Part shown: positions 1-7,929 of the stretch, piece after piece
Numbering within the stretch: the first letter of the stretch is position 1
Layout: the number at the start of each line of letters is the position of its first letter
Assembly (NCBI GenBank): GCA_038210245.1
Contig: JBBQWW010000002.1
Span: 78,434-142,433 of the forward strand
DNA: 64,000 nt
From: Bog-756 sp038210245
GTDB lineage: Bacteria > Actinomycetota > Acidimicrobiia > Acidimicrobiales > RAAP-2
Direction of reading: 5' to 3'
Made by a program: the position numbers and the translations under genes
Notes under the pieces: generated by a model
Databases searched by the model: none
Told to the model about the DNA's origin: nothing
The model's input: the letters and a program-made list of their open reading frames with translations, nothing else

Positions 1-860
1 GCTGGGTGCTGGCCTCGGAGTCGCCCGCCCTCGATGTGATCGGGGCCACCTTCATCCGTGAGCTGGAGCCCGGCGAGATGGTGGTGATCGACGGCAAGGA
101 GGTCCGCTCGGAGCGTCCCTTCCCGGCCGAGCGGCTCGACCCGAAGCTCTGCATCTTCGAGTTCGTCTACTTCGCCCGGCCCGACACCCGTCTGTACGGC
201 AACGAGGTGCACGGCGCCCGCCGCCGGATGGGCCAGCTGCTGGCCACCCAGGCCCCGGTCCCGGCCGACCTGGTGATGGGCGTGCCCGACTCGGGCGTGC
301 CCGCCGCCGAGGGCTACGCCGTCGAGTCGGGCATCCCCTACGGCCAGGGGCTGGTCAAGAACCGGTACATCGGCCGCACCTTCATCGCCCCCACCCAGGC
401 CGAGCGGGCCAACGGGGTGCGCCGCAAGCTCAACCCCCTGCGCGAGAACATCGTCGGCAAGCGGGTCATCGTGGTGGACGACTCCATCGTCCGGGGGACC
501 ACCACCCGGGCCATGGTCAAGATGCTGCGAGAGTCGGGCGCCGTACAGGTCCATCTGCGGATCTCGTCGCCGCCCTTCCGCTGGCCCTGCTTCTACGGCA
601 TCGACACACCCGACCGCACCGAGCTGCTGGCCTCCATCAAGACCCTTGACGAGATCGTGGAGTTCCTCGATGTGGACTCGCTCGAGTACCTCTCCCTCGA
701 CCACCTGGTGCAGGCTATCGACGCACCGGGTGCGGGATTCTGCGATGCCTGCCTGACCGGCCACTACCCGATCCCGGTCCCGGTGCAGCTCTCGGAGCGT
801 GCCGCCCTTCCCGACGAGGCCGGCTCCTCCCTCTCCGGCGTGGCCGGCACCCCGGCGTGA
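1..860 (+). CDS. purF: Amidophosphoribosyltransferase, 5'-truncated by window edge
   Basis: C-terminal part (about 285 codons) of glutamine PRPP amidotransferase, the first step of de novo purine synthesis. The reading frame is open to the left edge, so the N-terminal glutamine amidotransferase domain with its catalytic Cys lies outside the window. The phosphoribosyltransferase PRPP-binding motif VVDDSIVRGTTT is visible near base 475, preceded by the family segment with GVPDSG and GLVKNRY. The stop overlaps the GTG start of purM by 4 bases (GTGA), so the two are translationally coupled. The call is firm; only the start is unknown. Confidence 0.97.
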   Translation, partial: WVLASESPALDVIGATFIRELEPGEMVVIDGKEVRSERPFPAERLDPKLCIFEFVYFARPDTRLYGNEVHGARRRMGQLLATQAPVPADLVMGVPDSGVPAAEGYAVESGIPYGQGLVKNRYIGRTFIAPTQAERANGVRRKLNPLRENIVGKRVIVVDDSIVRGTTTRAMVKMLRESGAVQVHLRISSPPFRWPCFYGIDTPDRTELLASIKTLDEIVEFLDVDSLEYLSLDHLVQAIDAPGAGFCDACLTGHYPIPVPVQLSERAALPDEAGSSLSGVAGTPA

Positions 861-1996
861 CCGGGTCCGTCCCGGATCCGACCCAGCACCTGACCCACCT
901 CACGCCGGCCACCTACGCCGCCGCCGGGGTGGACATCGAGGCCGGCGAGCGGGCCGTCGATCTGATCAAGCCCCTGGTGGCGGCCACCCTCCGTCCCGAG
1001 GTCCTCGGTGGACTGGGCGACTTCGGTGGCCTGTTCGAGCTCGATCCGCACCATCGGTTCGACCAGCCGGTACTGGTGGCCGGCACCGACGGGGTCGGGA
1101 CCAAAGCCCTGGTGGCCCAGGCCCTGGGCCGGTACGACACCATCGGGATCGACCTGGTGGCCATGTGCGTGGACGACCTGGTGTGCCAGGGGGCCGAGCC
1201 CCTCTTCGTGCTGGACTACATCTCTTCGGGTGCCGTCGACCCGACCCAGATGGCCGAGCTGGTGTCGGGGGTGGCCGACGGGTGCCGACAGGTGGGGGCG
1301 GCGCTGCTCGGAGGCGAGATGGCCGAGCACCCCGGGGTCATGAAGCCCGGTGAGTTCGACCTGGTGGGCTTCGCCGTGGGCGTGGTCGACCGGAAGGACA
1401 TCCTGGGTCCGGCCAAGGTGCGCCCCCGGGACGTGCTGATCGGGCTGGCCTCACCCGGACTCCGCTGCAACGGCTACACCCTGGCCCGCCACGTCCTGTT
1501 GGAGCGGGCCGGCCGGACCTACGACGGCCCGGCCTGGCCCGGGGCCGCGGTGACGCTGGCCGATGAGCTGATGCGACCGTCCGTGCTCTACGCTCCGGCG
1601 GTGCTGGCGGCCATCGGGGCGGCCGACGTCCACGCTGTGGCCCACATCACCGGCGGTGGGTTCGAGGGGAATGTGCCCCGGGCCCTGCCCCATGAGGGCC
1701 TGGGCGCCGTGATCGACCGGGGGACCTGGACGGTGCCGCCCATCTTCAGCGAGATCCGGCGCCAAGGGAGTGTGACCGACGAGGAGATGGCCCGGGTGTT
1801 CAACCTGGGCCTCGGTATGGTCGTGGTGGTCGGCCCGGCCAGTGCCGATGACGCGTTGGCCGCCTTACGGGGCGCCGGAGTCGAAGCCACCGTGGTGGGC
1901 CGGGTGGAAGAGGGTCACTACGGGGTGGAGTTCACCGGCCCCCGCTTCTGGGCCGAAGCGTCGGATGGACCCGGCGGACCGGCGGTGTCGGCATGA
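857..1996 (+). CDS. purM: Phosphoribosylformylglycinamidine cyclo-ligase
   Basis: AIR synthetase of de novo purine synthesis: ATP-dependent ring closure of FGAM to AIR in the cytoplasm. At 379 residues it is a little longer than the usual 340-350. The family motif GTDGVGTK is at residues 76-83, and GGEMAEHPG and ITGGGFEGN follow in the expected order. The GTG start is fixed by the 4-base GTGA overlap with purF, and the stop overlaps the pyrE ATG in the same way, making purF-purM-pyrE one transcription unit. Nothing unusual is seen. Confidence 0.97.
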   Translation: MTGSVPDPTQHLTHLTPATYAAAGVDIEAGERAVDLIKPLVAATLRPEVLGGLGDFGGLFELDPHHRFDQPVLVAGTDGVGTKALVAQALGRYDTIGIDLVAMCVDDLVCQGAEPLFVLDYISSGAVDPTQMAELVSGVADGCRQVGAALLGGEMAEHPGVMKPGEFDLVGFAVGVVDRKDILGPAKVRPRDVLIGLASPGLRCNGYTLARHVLLERAGRTYDGPAWPGAAVTLADELMRPSVLYAPAVLAAIGAADVHAVAHITGGGFEGNVPRALPHEGLGAVIDRGTWTVPPIFSEIRRQGSVTDEEMARVFNLGLGMVVVVGPASADDALAALRGAGVEATVVGRVEEGHYGVEFTGPRFWAEASDGPGGPAVSA

Positions 1997-2562
1997 GCGG
2001 GTCCCTGCCGACGACCGAGTTCGAGGCCCTCCGGGCCCACCTGTTGGAGCACTCGGTCAAGCGGGGTGACTTCACCCTCAAGTCCGGTCGCACGAGCTCC
2101 TGGTTCATCGACTCCAAGCAGACGGTGTGCCGCCCCGAGGCCATGGTGTGGGTGGCCGACGGCGTGCTGTCGGTCCTTCCCGACGAGGCCGACGCCATCG
2201 GGGGGCTGACCATGGGGGCCGACCCGGTGGCCTTCGTGACCGCCGGCGTGGCCGCCCTCCGGGGGCGGAAGCTGAAGGCCTTCAGCGTGCGCAAGGAGGC
2301 CAAGGACCACGGAGGCGGTGGCCGGATCGCCGGTGCCCTCGATCCGGGGGACCGGGTGGTGATCACCGAGGACACGGTGACCCGGGGGACGTCCCTGCTG
2401 GAAGCGGCCCACGCCGTCATGGAGGCCGGGGCCCTACCGATCCTGCTGGTGGCGGTGGTGGACCGAGGGGGAACGGTGGCCGCCATGGCCGCAGCCGAGG
2501 GTCTGCCCTTCCGGGCCCTGCTCACCGCGCCCGATCTCGGATTCGAGTACGAAGGGGCCTGA
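1993..2562 (+). CDS. pyrE: Orotate phosphoribosyltransferase
   Basis: Converts orotate and PRPP to OMP in pyrimidine synthesis; 189 residues, a normal length. The PRPP-binding motif VVITEDTVTRGTS is at about residues 122-134 and the flexible catalytic loop RKEAKDHGG lies around 100-108. The ATG overlaps the purM stop (ATGA), so this pyrimidine gene is coupled to two purine genes; all use PRPP or purine intermediates. It ends nine bases before the convergent ferredoxin gene. Confidence 0.95.
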   Translation: MSGSLPTTEFEALRAHLLEHSVKRGDFTLKSGRTSSWFIDSKQTVCRPEAMVWVADGVLSVLPDEADAIGGLTMGADPVAFVTAGVAALRGRKLKAFSVRKEAKDHGGGGRIAGALDPGDRVVITEDTVTRGTSLLEAAHAVMEAGALPILLVAVVDRGGTVAAMAAAEGLPFRALLTAPDLGFEYEGA

Positions 2563-2571
2563 GCCGGCCGG

Positions 2572-2916
2572 TCAGGCCAGGCGGGTCAGGACGATGGCCT
2601 GCTCGGGGCAGGCCACCACGCAGAGGCCGCAGGCGCGGCAGTCGTCGGCATGGGGGGCGTAGGCCGTCATCATGCCGTGGGCCCGCACCTTCAGCCGGGT
2701 GAGCCGTCCCAGCCCCTGGTAGTCGGTGTCGTCGATGCGGCGCACCTCGAAGACGTCGTTGGGACAGACGTCGATGCAGTCCCGTGTTCCCTCGCACCGG
2801 CCATGGTCGATGACCGGCACCAAGGTCCCGGACGGGGCCGAGCACCGCTCGCCCGGACGATCCGGGTGGGCGGCGGCCCGGCGCTGCTTGGCCAGTCGGT
2901 CGGGGTCCGAGGTCAT
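2572..2916 (-). CDS. Ferredoxin-like protein with two Fe-S motifs
   Basis: Small (114 residues) bacterial-type ferredoxin, probably a cytoplasmic electron carrier. The second motif, CRACGLCVVACP (Cys 93, 96, 99, 103), is a complete 4Fe-4S signature. The first reads CEGTRDCIDVCP (Cys 41, 47, 51) with Thr where the second Cys of a standard 4Fe-4S motif would be. That pattern resembles 7Fe ferredoxins, whose first cluster is 3Fe-4S. The ATG overlaps the stop of the upstream PadR gene by four bases, so the regulator and ferredoxin are co-transcribed. The redox partner cannot be inferred from this context. Confidence 0.85.
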   Translation of the reverse strand: MTSDPDRLAKQRRAAAHPDRPGERCSAPSGTLVPVIDHGRCEGTRDCIDVCPNDVFEVRRIDDTDYQGLGRLTRLKVRAHGMMTAYAPHADDCRACGLCVVACPEQAIVLTRLA

Positions 2917-3650
2917 GAGCCGGAGACCGGCCCGGAGGTCTCGGTCGGGGCCGTGGCGGGCTCGGGCGATTCGCCCCTCTGCTCGGTGGCCGCGTCACCG
3001 TCGGCCAGCACCAGGTAGATGCGTCGCCGGGTGTCGGCCAGTATCTCGCCCACCGTCTTCACCTGGTTCTCGCTGCCGGAGCGACCCACCTGCATGGTGG
3101 CCGCGGCGACCTCGACCATGAGGCCCCGGAGGTCGACCAGTGAACGGTCGGCGCCCCGGGCCGCCCGTTCCCAAGGTTTTGGTCCGTCGGCGACCTCCTC
3201 AGCTGCGGTCCGACCCTCGGCGGTCAGGCTGAAGACCCGTCGGCCCTCGGCCTTGTCCGCCGTGACCAGGCCCTGGTCCTCCATGGCCTGGAGGTTCGGG
3301 TAGACCGAGCCGGGGCTGGGGCGCCAGACCCCGCCGCTGCGCTCGGTCAGTTCGTTGATGATCTGGTAGCCGTGCATCGGTTCCTCGGCCAGCAGGGCGA
3401 GGATGGCCACCCGGACGTCCCCCCGTCCCCGCTTCGGGCCCCGGCCGAACATCGGAGGGCCGAAGCCCGGGCCCATGCCCCCGTGCCGTCCGCCCGCGAA
3501 GCCGAAGGCATCGTCCCGGCCTCGTCCCCGGCCGCCGCCCCGTCCCCGGGGGGAGCCGCCGAGGCGGTCAGATCGGCCCCCGTGGCCGGCGAAGCCCGGT
3601 CCTCGTCGGGTTCCGGTGGTGGTCTCGTCGAATCGTTTGTGTCCATGCAT
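2913..3650 (-). CDS. PadR family transcriptional regulator with Gly/Arg-rich N-terminus
   Basis: PadR-type winged-helix repressor. Residues 1-75 are a low-complexity Gly/Arg/Phe-rich tail. The winged helix follows (VRVAILALLAEEPMHGYQII, then the PSPGSVYPNLQ segment typical of PadR), with a variable C-terminal part. I chose ATG at 3650 over an upstream TTG because AAGGAG (complement 3660-3665) lies nine bases before it. A promoter with a palindrome in its spacer lies at 3741-3768, consistent with autoregulation. The stop overlaps the ferredoxin start, so that gene is probably under the same control. The inducer is unknown. Confidence 0.85.
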   Translation of the reverse strand: MHGHKRFDETTTGTRRGPGFAGHGGRSDRLGGSPRGRGGGRGRGRDDAFGFAGGRHGGMGPGFGPPMFGRGPKRGRGDVRVAILALLAEEPMHGYQIINELTERSGGVWRPSPGSVYPNLQAMEDQGLVTADKAEGRRVFSLTAEGRTAAEEVADGPKPWERAARGADRSLVDLRGLMVEVAAATMQVGRSGSENQVKTVGEILADTRRRIYLVLADGDAATEQRGESPEPATAPTETSGPVSGS

Positions 3651-3740
3651 CAGGTAGTGCTCCTTCAATCTCTGGTCCGGGCCCGGCGGTCGGCCCCGGA
3701 GGCTGGTGGAGCCGGTCTATCGACCGCTCACGTTGTATAA

Positions 3741-3768
3741 CGATATATCGCGATGTAGCAATTGTCAA
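3741..3768 (-). promoter_or_regulatory. Promoter and PadR-type operator upstream of padR-ferredoxin
   Basis: On the minus strand TTGACA (complement 3763-3768) is followed after 17 bases by TATCGT as a -10. A perfect 10-base palindrome CGATATATCG (3741-3750) covers the spacer end and the -10. It is a conspicuously AT-rich patch in GC-rich DNA. The placement fits autorepression by the PadR protein; binding itself is inference. Confidence 0.6.
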
Positions 3769-3912
3769 GGTCCCAGATCTATTCCGGCGAACAAGCACTG
3801 GACATGGCCGCGCCAGGCCGTGCGACGGAAGGTGGTCGTTGGGTGGCGGAGATCCGGGAGGGCGACAGCCCGGGGAGGTCCGCACATCGGGAGCGGGTAC
3901 CGACATTCGGCT

Positions 3913-3996
3913 CAGCCGGCGCAGTGCAGCCGGCGCAGTTCAATCGGCGCCGTTCAGCCGGCGCCGTTCAGCCGGCGCAGTTCAGCCGGCGCGGTA
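3913..3996. repeat. Six 14-bp tandem repeats, consensus CAGCCGGCGCAGTT
   Basis: Six consecutive 14-base units (3913, 3927, 3941, 3955, 3969, 3983) with small variations at positions 3-4 and 11-14. Most contain the palindrome GCCGGC. The array fills the end of the 330-base gap between the PadR gene and the F420-type oxidoreductase, and its last units include the oxidoreductase stop and final codons. The rest of the gap (3669-3912) holds the PadR promoter and otherwise nothing I recognise. Confidence 0.9.
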
Positions 3997-5037
3997 GGCG
4001 GACACGATGGGCTCGAGCTCCCTCGGCGTGGCCCCGTGCATGATCACCCCGTCGCACCCCATGGCCAGCTGGCCGCGGACGGCCTCGGCGCACCGCTCCG
4101 GGGTCCCGGTGGCGCTGGGAGCCAGCCACTCGTCGGGGAGGAGGGTGGCTATATGTTCGAGCTGGGCGGTGGTGGCATTGGAGTCGATGCCGCCCAGGAA
4201 TCCGGCCACCATCTCGTCGGCCCGGAACCGTTCGAGGACGGCCGGGTCCCAACCGTTGGTGCGGACCATCAGGTCCCCGTAGCCCTGCAGGTAGGTGGCC
4301 AGGCGACCGACCGACTTCATCAGCCGGCGGTCCTCGTCGATGTGATCCCCGATGGTGGCCAGGCAGGACCACACCTGCACGGCATCGGGGTCCCGGCCGG
4401 CCTGCTCGGCCGACTCCTTGACGGTGGCCACGCACCGTCGGGTGGTCTCCTCGGTGAAGAAGGTGTGCAGGATGACCCGGTCGAAGGTGCGCCCGCCCAA
4501 CGCCAGCGAGTGGGGTCCGAAGGCCACCAGGCCCAGGGGCAGCGCCTCGTCCATGGCCGCCAGGTACAGCACCGGGTACGAGCCGGCCGGGCCGTCGTGG
4601 CCGATGATGGCCTCGCCCCGGAACAGCCGGCGCATCAGGCCGGCGAAGTCCTCGAGCTGGGCGGTGGTGACCCGCCCGATGCCGTAGGTGTCCTGGATCA
4701 CCGGGATCCCCCGCCCGAGACCGAGCACGAACCGGCCTCCGGTGAGGCTCTGCATGGTGCGGGCCATCCCGGCGGTGATCATGGGGTGGCGGGTGTTGTG
4801 GTTGGTGGCGGCGGTGACGATGGACAGGCGCTCGCTCACCGCACCGGCCGCGCCCGAGAGGACGCCGGCTTCCTTCTTGTCGAAGCGTTCGGAGATGAAG
4901 GCCGAGCCCAGGCCCAGCCGTTCGGCCAGGCGCACCTCGTCGACCAGATCGCGTGACGACTCGGCTTGGCCGGCCAGGGTGTAGAACCCGAGTTCGTCGA
5001 GCGGCTCCACCATCGGTCGGTCAGGCTGGGTGCTCAC
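3982..5037 (-). CDS. Luciferase-like, probably F420-dependent oxidoreductase
   Basis: Bacterial luciferase-like TIM-barrel flavin/F420 protein of about 351 residues. It shows the family features SAFISERFDKKE near the N-terminus, an AATNHNTRHP strand, GGRFVLGLGRG at the cofactor region and a C-terminal CDGVIMHGATP. It resembles the actinobacterial family annotated as TIGR03857-type F420-dependent oxidoreductases. The GTG at 5037 was chosen because upstream sequence does not look like the family; an ATG eight codons further in (MVEPLDEL) is an alternative. Its last codons are inside the 14-bp repeat array. The substrate is unknown. Confidence 0.8.
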   Translation of the reverse strand: MSTQPDRPMVEPLDELGFYTLAGQAESSRDLVDEVRLAERLGLGSAFISERFDKKEAGVLSGAAGAVSERLSIVTAATNHNTRHPMITAGMARTMQSLTGGRFVLGLGRGIPVIQDTYGIGRVTTAQLEDFAGLMRRLFRGEAIIGHDGPAGSYPVLYLAAMDEALPLGLVAFGPHSLALGGRTFDRVILHTFFTEETTRRCVATVKESAEQAGRDPDAVQVWSCLATIGDHIDEDRRLMKSVGRLATYLQGYGDLMVRTNGWDPAVLERFRADEMVAGFLGGIDSNATTAQLEHIATLLPDEWLAPSATGTPERCAEAVRGQLAMGCDGVIMHGATPRELEPIVSAYRAG

Positions 5038-5118
5038 GTGGCCTCGCTCTCGTTCCGGGCTACCGGTCGGGAAGGGTACCAAGACCGCGCCGGGGGACCG
5101 GGCCCCGGCCCCGACCAC

Positions 5119-5370
5119 TCAGACCGGTTCGACATCCTCCACGTAGGGCACCGGATGGTTCCCGCCCAGCTCCACGAAGCGCTCGTTGAGGGCGTGGGCC
5201 AGCACGTCGTGGTCGTGCCTGCTCGGAGTGAGGGCACCGTAGAGGAACGCTTCCATCTGGAAGGCCGAGCTCATCCCGCCCAGCTCGAAGTAGCGCAGCC
5301 ACAGCTCTCCACGGGTCAGGCCGGCGTCCCGTCGGAACCGGTCGAACTGGTCGGGAATCTCGTCAGCCAC
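5119..5370 (-). CDS. Small conserved-looking hypothetical protein (83 aa)
   Basis: Short acidic protein beginning VADEIPDQFDRFRRDAG and ending PYVEDVEPV. It is probably alpha-helical, with no membrane segment or Cys motif, and I do not recognise a family. The GTG start overlaps the stop of the STAS-GAF-ANTAR gene by 8 bases, and purine-rich GGGGGA precedes it, so it is almost certainly translated from that gene's mRNA. It may act with that regulator. Confidence 0.6.
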   Translation of the reverse strand: MADEIPDQFDRFRRDAGLTRGELWLRYFELGGMSSAFQMEAFLYGALTPSRHDHDVLAHALNERFVELGGNHPVPYVEDVEPV

Positions 5371-6514
5371 GGTGGTCCCCCTCCCCCGTGCTCGACCCGT
5401 CGACGACTCCGGCCGTCCCCCACCCCGATGCCGACGGACGGGTGGAGCCGGTGACCTCTTCGGCCCGGGCCCGGAGGGTCTGGCCGCTCTGTTGGGAGCG
5501 GACCCGGAGTTCGGTGAAGGCCGCGTCCTCGGTGAGGCCGTCACGCTCCATCAGCACGCCTTGGGCCTGGGCGATGAGCTCGCGGGAGCGCAAAGACGCC
5601 TGAAACCGCTCGGACCGCAGATCGTCGGTGGCGGTGACGCCGGCATCGGTGAGGATGGCCGACGCCTCGGTGGCGAACTTCATGGCCAGACGCTGATCGT
5701 CGGGGGCGAAGGCCGCCGGTTGGTGCGAATAGATGTTGAGGGACCCGACCGGGAGTCCCCACGCCACCAGGGGGGAGGAGAGGATGGCCCGGATGCCCAG
5801 CGCCTCGGCCCGCGGTGTGAACTCGGGCCATCGATGCTCGACATCGAGGGAGGGGGCGTGGAACCGTCGCCCCTGGGTGGAGGCGTCGATGCACGGCCCT
5901 TCTCCGGTGGCGTACTGCTGGGCGTCCATGTCCAGCACGGTCTGATCGCTGGCTGCCACCGTGGTCAAGCGGCCGTGGCGGAGCAGGGACGCGCTCACAC
6001 CGTCGGCGCCGCCCACCGTGGCCCGGGCCAGCTCGACCACCAGCCGCAGCGCGGCGTCGATCACGTCGTCGTCAGTGGGCAGGGCACTGGCCCCGGCCGG
6101 GGGGAGGGGGGGCAAGATGGTCTGGGAGGTGTCGGAGAGCCCGACCGGGCGGAGAGGGTCGCCCACGGCCTTTCCGGTCATCGACTCGAACTCCTCGTCA
6201 CGGATGAAGCCGCCAAGCCCGTCGGCCTCCAGCTGCCGTTGGACCGGGGTGGAGGGGGACCGGATGCTCAGCTGGCGGCCCCCATCGGCCAAGCGCCGGG
6301 CGGCATCGGCGATGAGGGATGTCCCCGGATCGGCCAGGGAGTGGAGGGAGGCCAGATCCAGGACCATCGACGAATAGCCGTTGGCGACGACCTGGTCGAG
6401 GAGGGATCCGAGGTCGGCGACCGCCGACCTGTCGATCTGGCCCCGGAGCGTGATGACCGCGGTGGGCCCGACCACCTCCAGGGAGATGTCGGGGGAGTCG
6501 TCTCGGGAGATCAC
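5363..6514 (-). CDS. STAS-GAF-ANTAR regulatory protein
   Basis: About 383 residues in three domains. Residues 5-110 are a STAS (anti-sigma antagonist-like) domain (ISLEVVGPTAVITLRGQID). A GAF domain follows (ATGEGPCIDAS, then ILSSPLVAWGLPVGSLNIYS). The C-terminus is an ANTAR RNA-binding domain with RSRELIAQAQGVLMER and AFTELRVRSQQSG. ANTAR proteins act as antiterminators on paired-hairpin RNAs; GAF senses a ligand; STAS suggests a link to sigma-factor partner switching. The start is uncertain: GTG 6514 has GGAG ten bases upstream, and GTG 6538 is possible. It is divergent to another GAF-ANTAR gene. The STAS residue usually phosphorylated is not clear to me. Confidence 0.85.
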   Translation of the reverse strand: MISRDDSPDISLEVVGPTAVITLRGQIDRSAVADLGSLLDQVVANGYSSMVLDLASLHSLADPGTSLIADAARRLADGGRQLSIRSPSTPVQRQLEADGLGGFIRDEEFESMTGKAVGDPLRPVGLSDTSQTILPPLPPAGASALPTDDDVIDAALRLVVELARATVGGADGVSASLLRHGRLTTVAASDQTVLDMDAQQYATGEGPCIDASTQGRRFHAPSLDVEHRWPEFTPRAEALGIRAILSSPLVAWGLPVGSLNIYSHQPAAFAPDDQRLAMKFATEASAILTDAGVTATDDLRSERFQASLRSRELIAQAQGVLMERDGLTEDAAFTELRVRSQQSGQTLRARAEEVTGSTRPSASGWGTAGVVDGSSTGEGDHRG

Positions 6515-6688
6515 CGGAGCGCCACTCCGAGATCGCACGTTCGAGAACGGGGCCAGCGAAGGTCTGAAGACACGGGTTTCGGCTTTCGGGTCGGCCGACC
6601 CTCGCTGCCGAAGGTAGGGCCATCGTACCAGGCGCCTCCCGAGCGTCTCCGGGCGTGGGGCAGGCTGCTGGTTGATTGAGTATTGGCG

Positions 6689-6700
6689 TCCCAAGTGGGA
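6689..6700. promoter_or_regulatory. Inverted repeat TCCCA-AG-TGGGA between divergent ANTAR genes
   Basis: Perfect 5-bp arms with a 2-base centre in the 218-base divergent gap, 33 bases before the ATG of the GAF-ANTAR gene. It could be an operator or a small 5'-UTR hairpin. No convincing -35/-10 pair was found in this gap, and I see nothing else in it. Confidence 0.3.
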
Positions 6701-6732
6701 GGCTGGTTCCACCGACGACGAACGAGGACCTG

Positions 6733-7482
6733 ATGAGCGACGACGCATCCCCACCCTCTGGGGTCGACCCATCGCTGGAGTTGGTGGCCACCGTGGCCCA
6801 GACCGTGAGCCTGTTCTCGGCCGGAAGTGTCCAAGAGACGTTGGACCAGGTGGTGGGCCTGGCCGTGACCACCATCGAGGGGTGCGACTTCGCCGGCATC
6901 TTTCTCGCCCAGGGCGAGGCCGTGACCACCCCGGTGTGCACCGACCCGCTGGTCATCGAGGTCGACGGCCTCCAACACACCGCCGGCGAGGGGCCGTGTC
7001 TCGACGCCCTGTCGGGCTCCAGCCTCGTCTACGCCGAGGACCTGAGCGACGACGTCCGTTGGCCCGTCTTCGGGCCTGGGGCGGTGGCCCGGGGGATGCG
7101 GAGTCTGTTGGCCCTGCCGTTGGTCCTCAACGGGGCCCCCGGGGCCCTCAATCTGTACGCCCGCTACCCCAACGCCTTCGGCGCCATCGACCGGGGTCGG
7201 GGGGTGCTCCTGGCCGCCCTGGCCGGTTTGGCCTTCACCTCGGCGCACTCCCACGAGGAGGAGGAGCGTAAGGCCATCCAGCTCCAGGCGGCCCTGGCCA
7301 CCCGCGAGATGATCGGGCAGGCCCAGGGCATCCTGATGGAACGGGAGCGGATCTCTCCGGATCAGGCCTTCGACATCCTGAGGCAGGCGTCGCAGCACCT
7401 GAACCTGAAGCTCCGGTCGGTGGCCCAGACCCTGGTGGACACCGGGGAGCGACCCGATACCGGGCGCACGGTCAGCGACTGA
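6733..7482 (+). CDS. GAF-ANTAR regulatory protein
   Basis: 250-residue regulator with an N-terminal GAF domain (AGEGPCLDALSG, SLLALPLVLNGAPGALNLY) and a C-terminal ANTAR domain (ATREMIGQAQGILMERERIS, then AFDILRQASQHLNLKLR). It probably binds RNA and controls transcription termination in response to a ligand or redox signal. ATG 6733 is preceded by GAGG at five bases. The layout matches the divergent STAS-GAF-ANTAR protein, so the pair probably arose by duplication. Confidence 0.88.
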   Translation: MSDDASPPSGVDPSLELVATVAQTVSLFSAGSVQETLDQVVGLAVTTIEGCDFAGIFLAQGEAVTTPVCTDPLVIEVDGLQHTAGEGPCLDALSGSSLVYAEDLSDDVRWPVFGPGAVARGMRSLLALPLVLNGAPGALNLYARYPNAFGAIDRGRGVLLAALAGLAFTSAHSHEEEERKAIQLQAALATREMIGQAQGILMERERISPDQAFDILRQASQHLNLKLRSVAQTLVDTGERPDTGRTVSD

Positions 7483-7512
7483 GCCCTCCCGCAGGCCGTG
7501 CTACAAACGGGC

Positions 7513-7929
7513 ATGGACCTGGTGGTGCTGGATCCTGCATCGAGCGTCCCACCCTTCGAACAGGTCCGGGCCCAGATCGCGGTGGCCATCGAGTCCCGGG
7601 ACCTGCCGCCGGCCGTCCGTCTCCCCACGGTCCGGTCGTTGGCATCGGCGCTCGGCCTGGCCGTCAACACCGTGGCCCGCGCCTACCGGCAGCTGGAGCG
7701 GGAAGGACTGGTAAGAACCGACGGTCGTCACGGCAGCTTTGTGGCCGGAGAGCCGTCGGGGGCCCGTCAGCAGGCCGCCCTCGAGGCCGGCGAGTTCGTG
7801 GCGCGGATGCGCGAACTGGGCATCGGGGAGGCTGAGATGCTCGCCATCCTCCGCCGGGAGGTCGCCCGGCTCCCCGAGCCGGGCAGCGCTCCGACTGACG
7901 GCGGGGGCCCCGCGACCGCTCAGCGGTAG
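7513..7929 (+). CDS. Short GntR family regulator (YtrA-like)
   Basis: 138-residue GntR-type protein. The N-terminal winged helix has PPFEQVRAQIAVAIES, LPTVRSLASALGLAVNTVARAYRQLE and a wing with TDGRHGSFV. Only a short helical C-terminal tail follows, as in the YtrA subfamily, instead of a full ligand-binding domain. ATG 7513 is the likely start. YtrA-type regulators often control ABC transporters, but none is adjacent. The 3' end overlaps the end of the convergent epimerase pseudogene by 10 bases. Confidence 0.85.
   Translation: MDLVVLDPASSVPPFEQVRAQIAVAIESRDLPPAVRLPTVRSLASALGLAVNTVARAYRQLEREGLVRTDGRHGSFVAGEPSGARQQAALEAGEFVARMRELGIGEAEMLAILRREVARLPEPGSAPTDGGGPATAQR

Noticed and set aside
3913..3996. 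Possible CRISPR array
   Set aside because: Units are 14 bases and contiguous, with no spacers and no cas genes.
3706..4956. 416-codon plus-strand frame across the repeat array and F420-type gene
   Set aside because: Antisense to the oxidoreductase with low-complexity translation; it begins in the PadR promoter.
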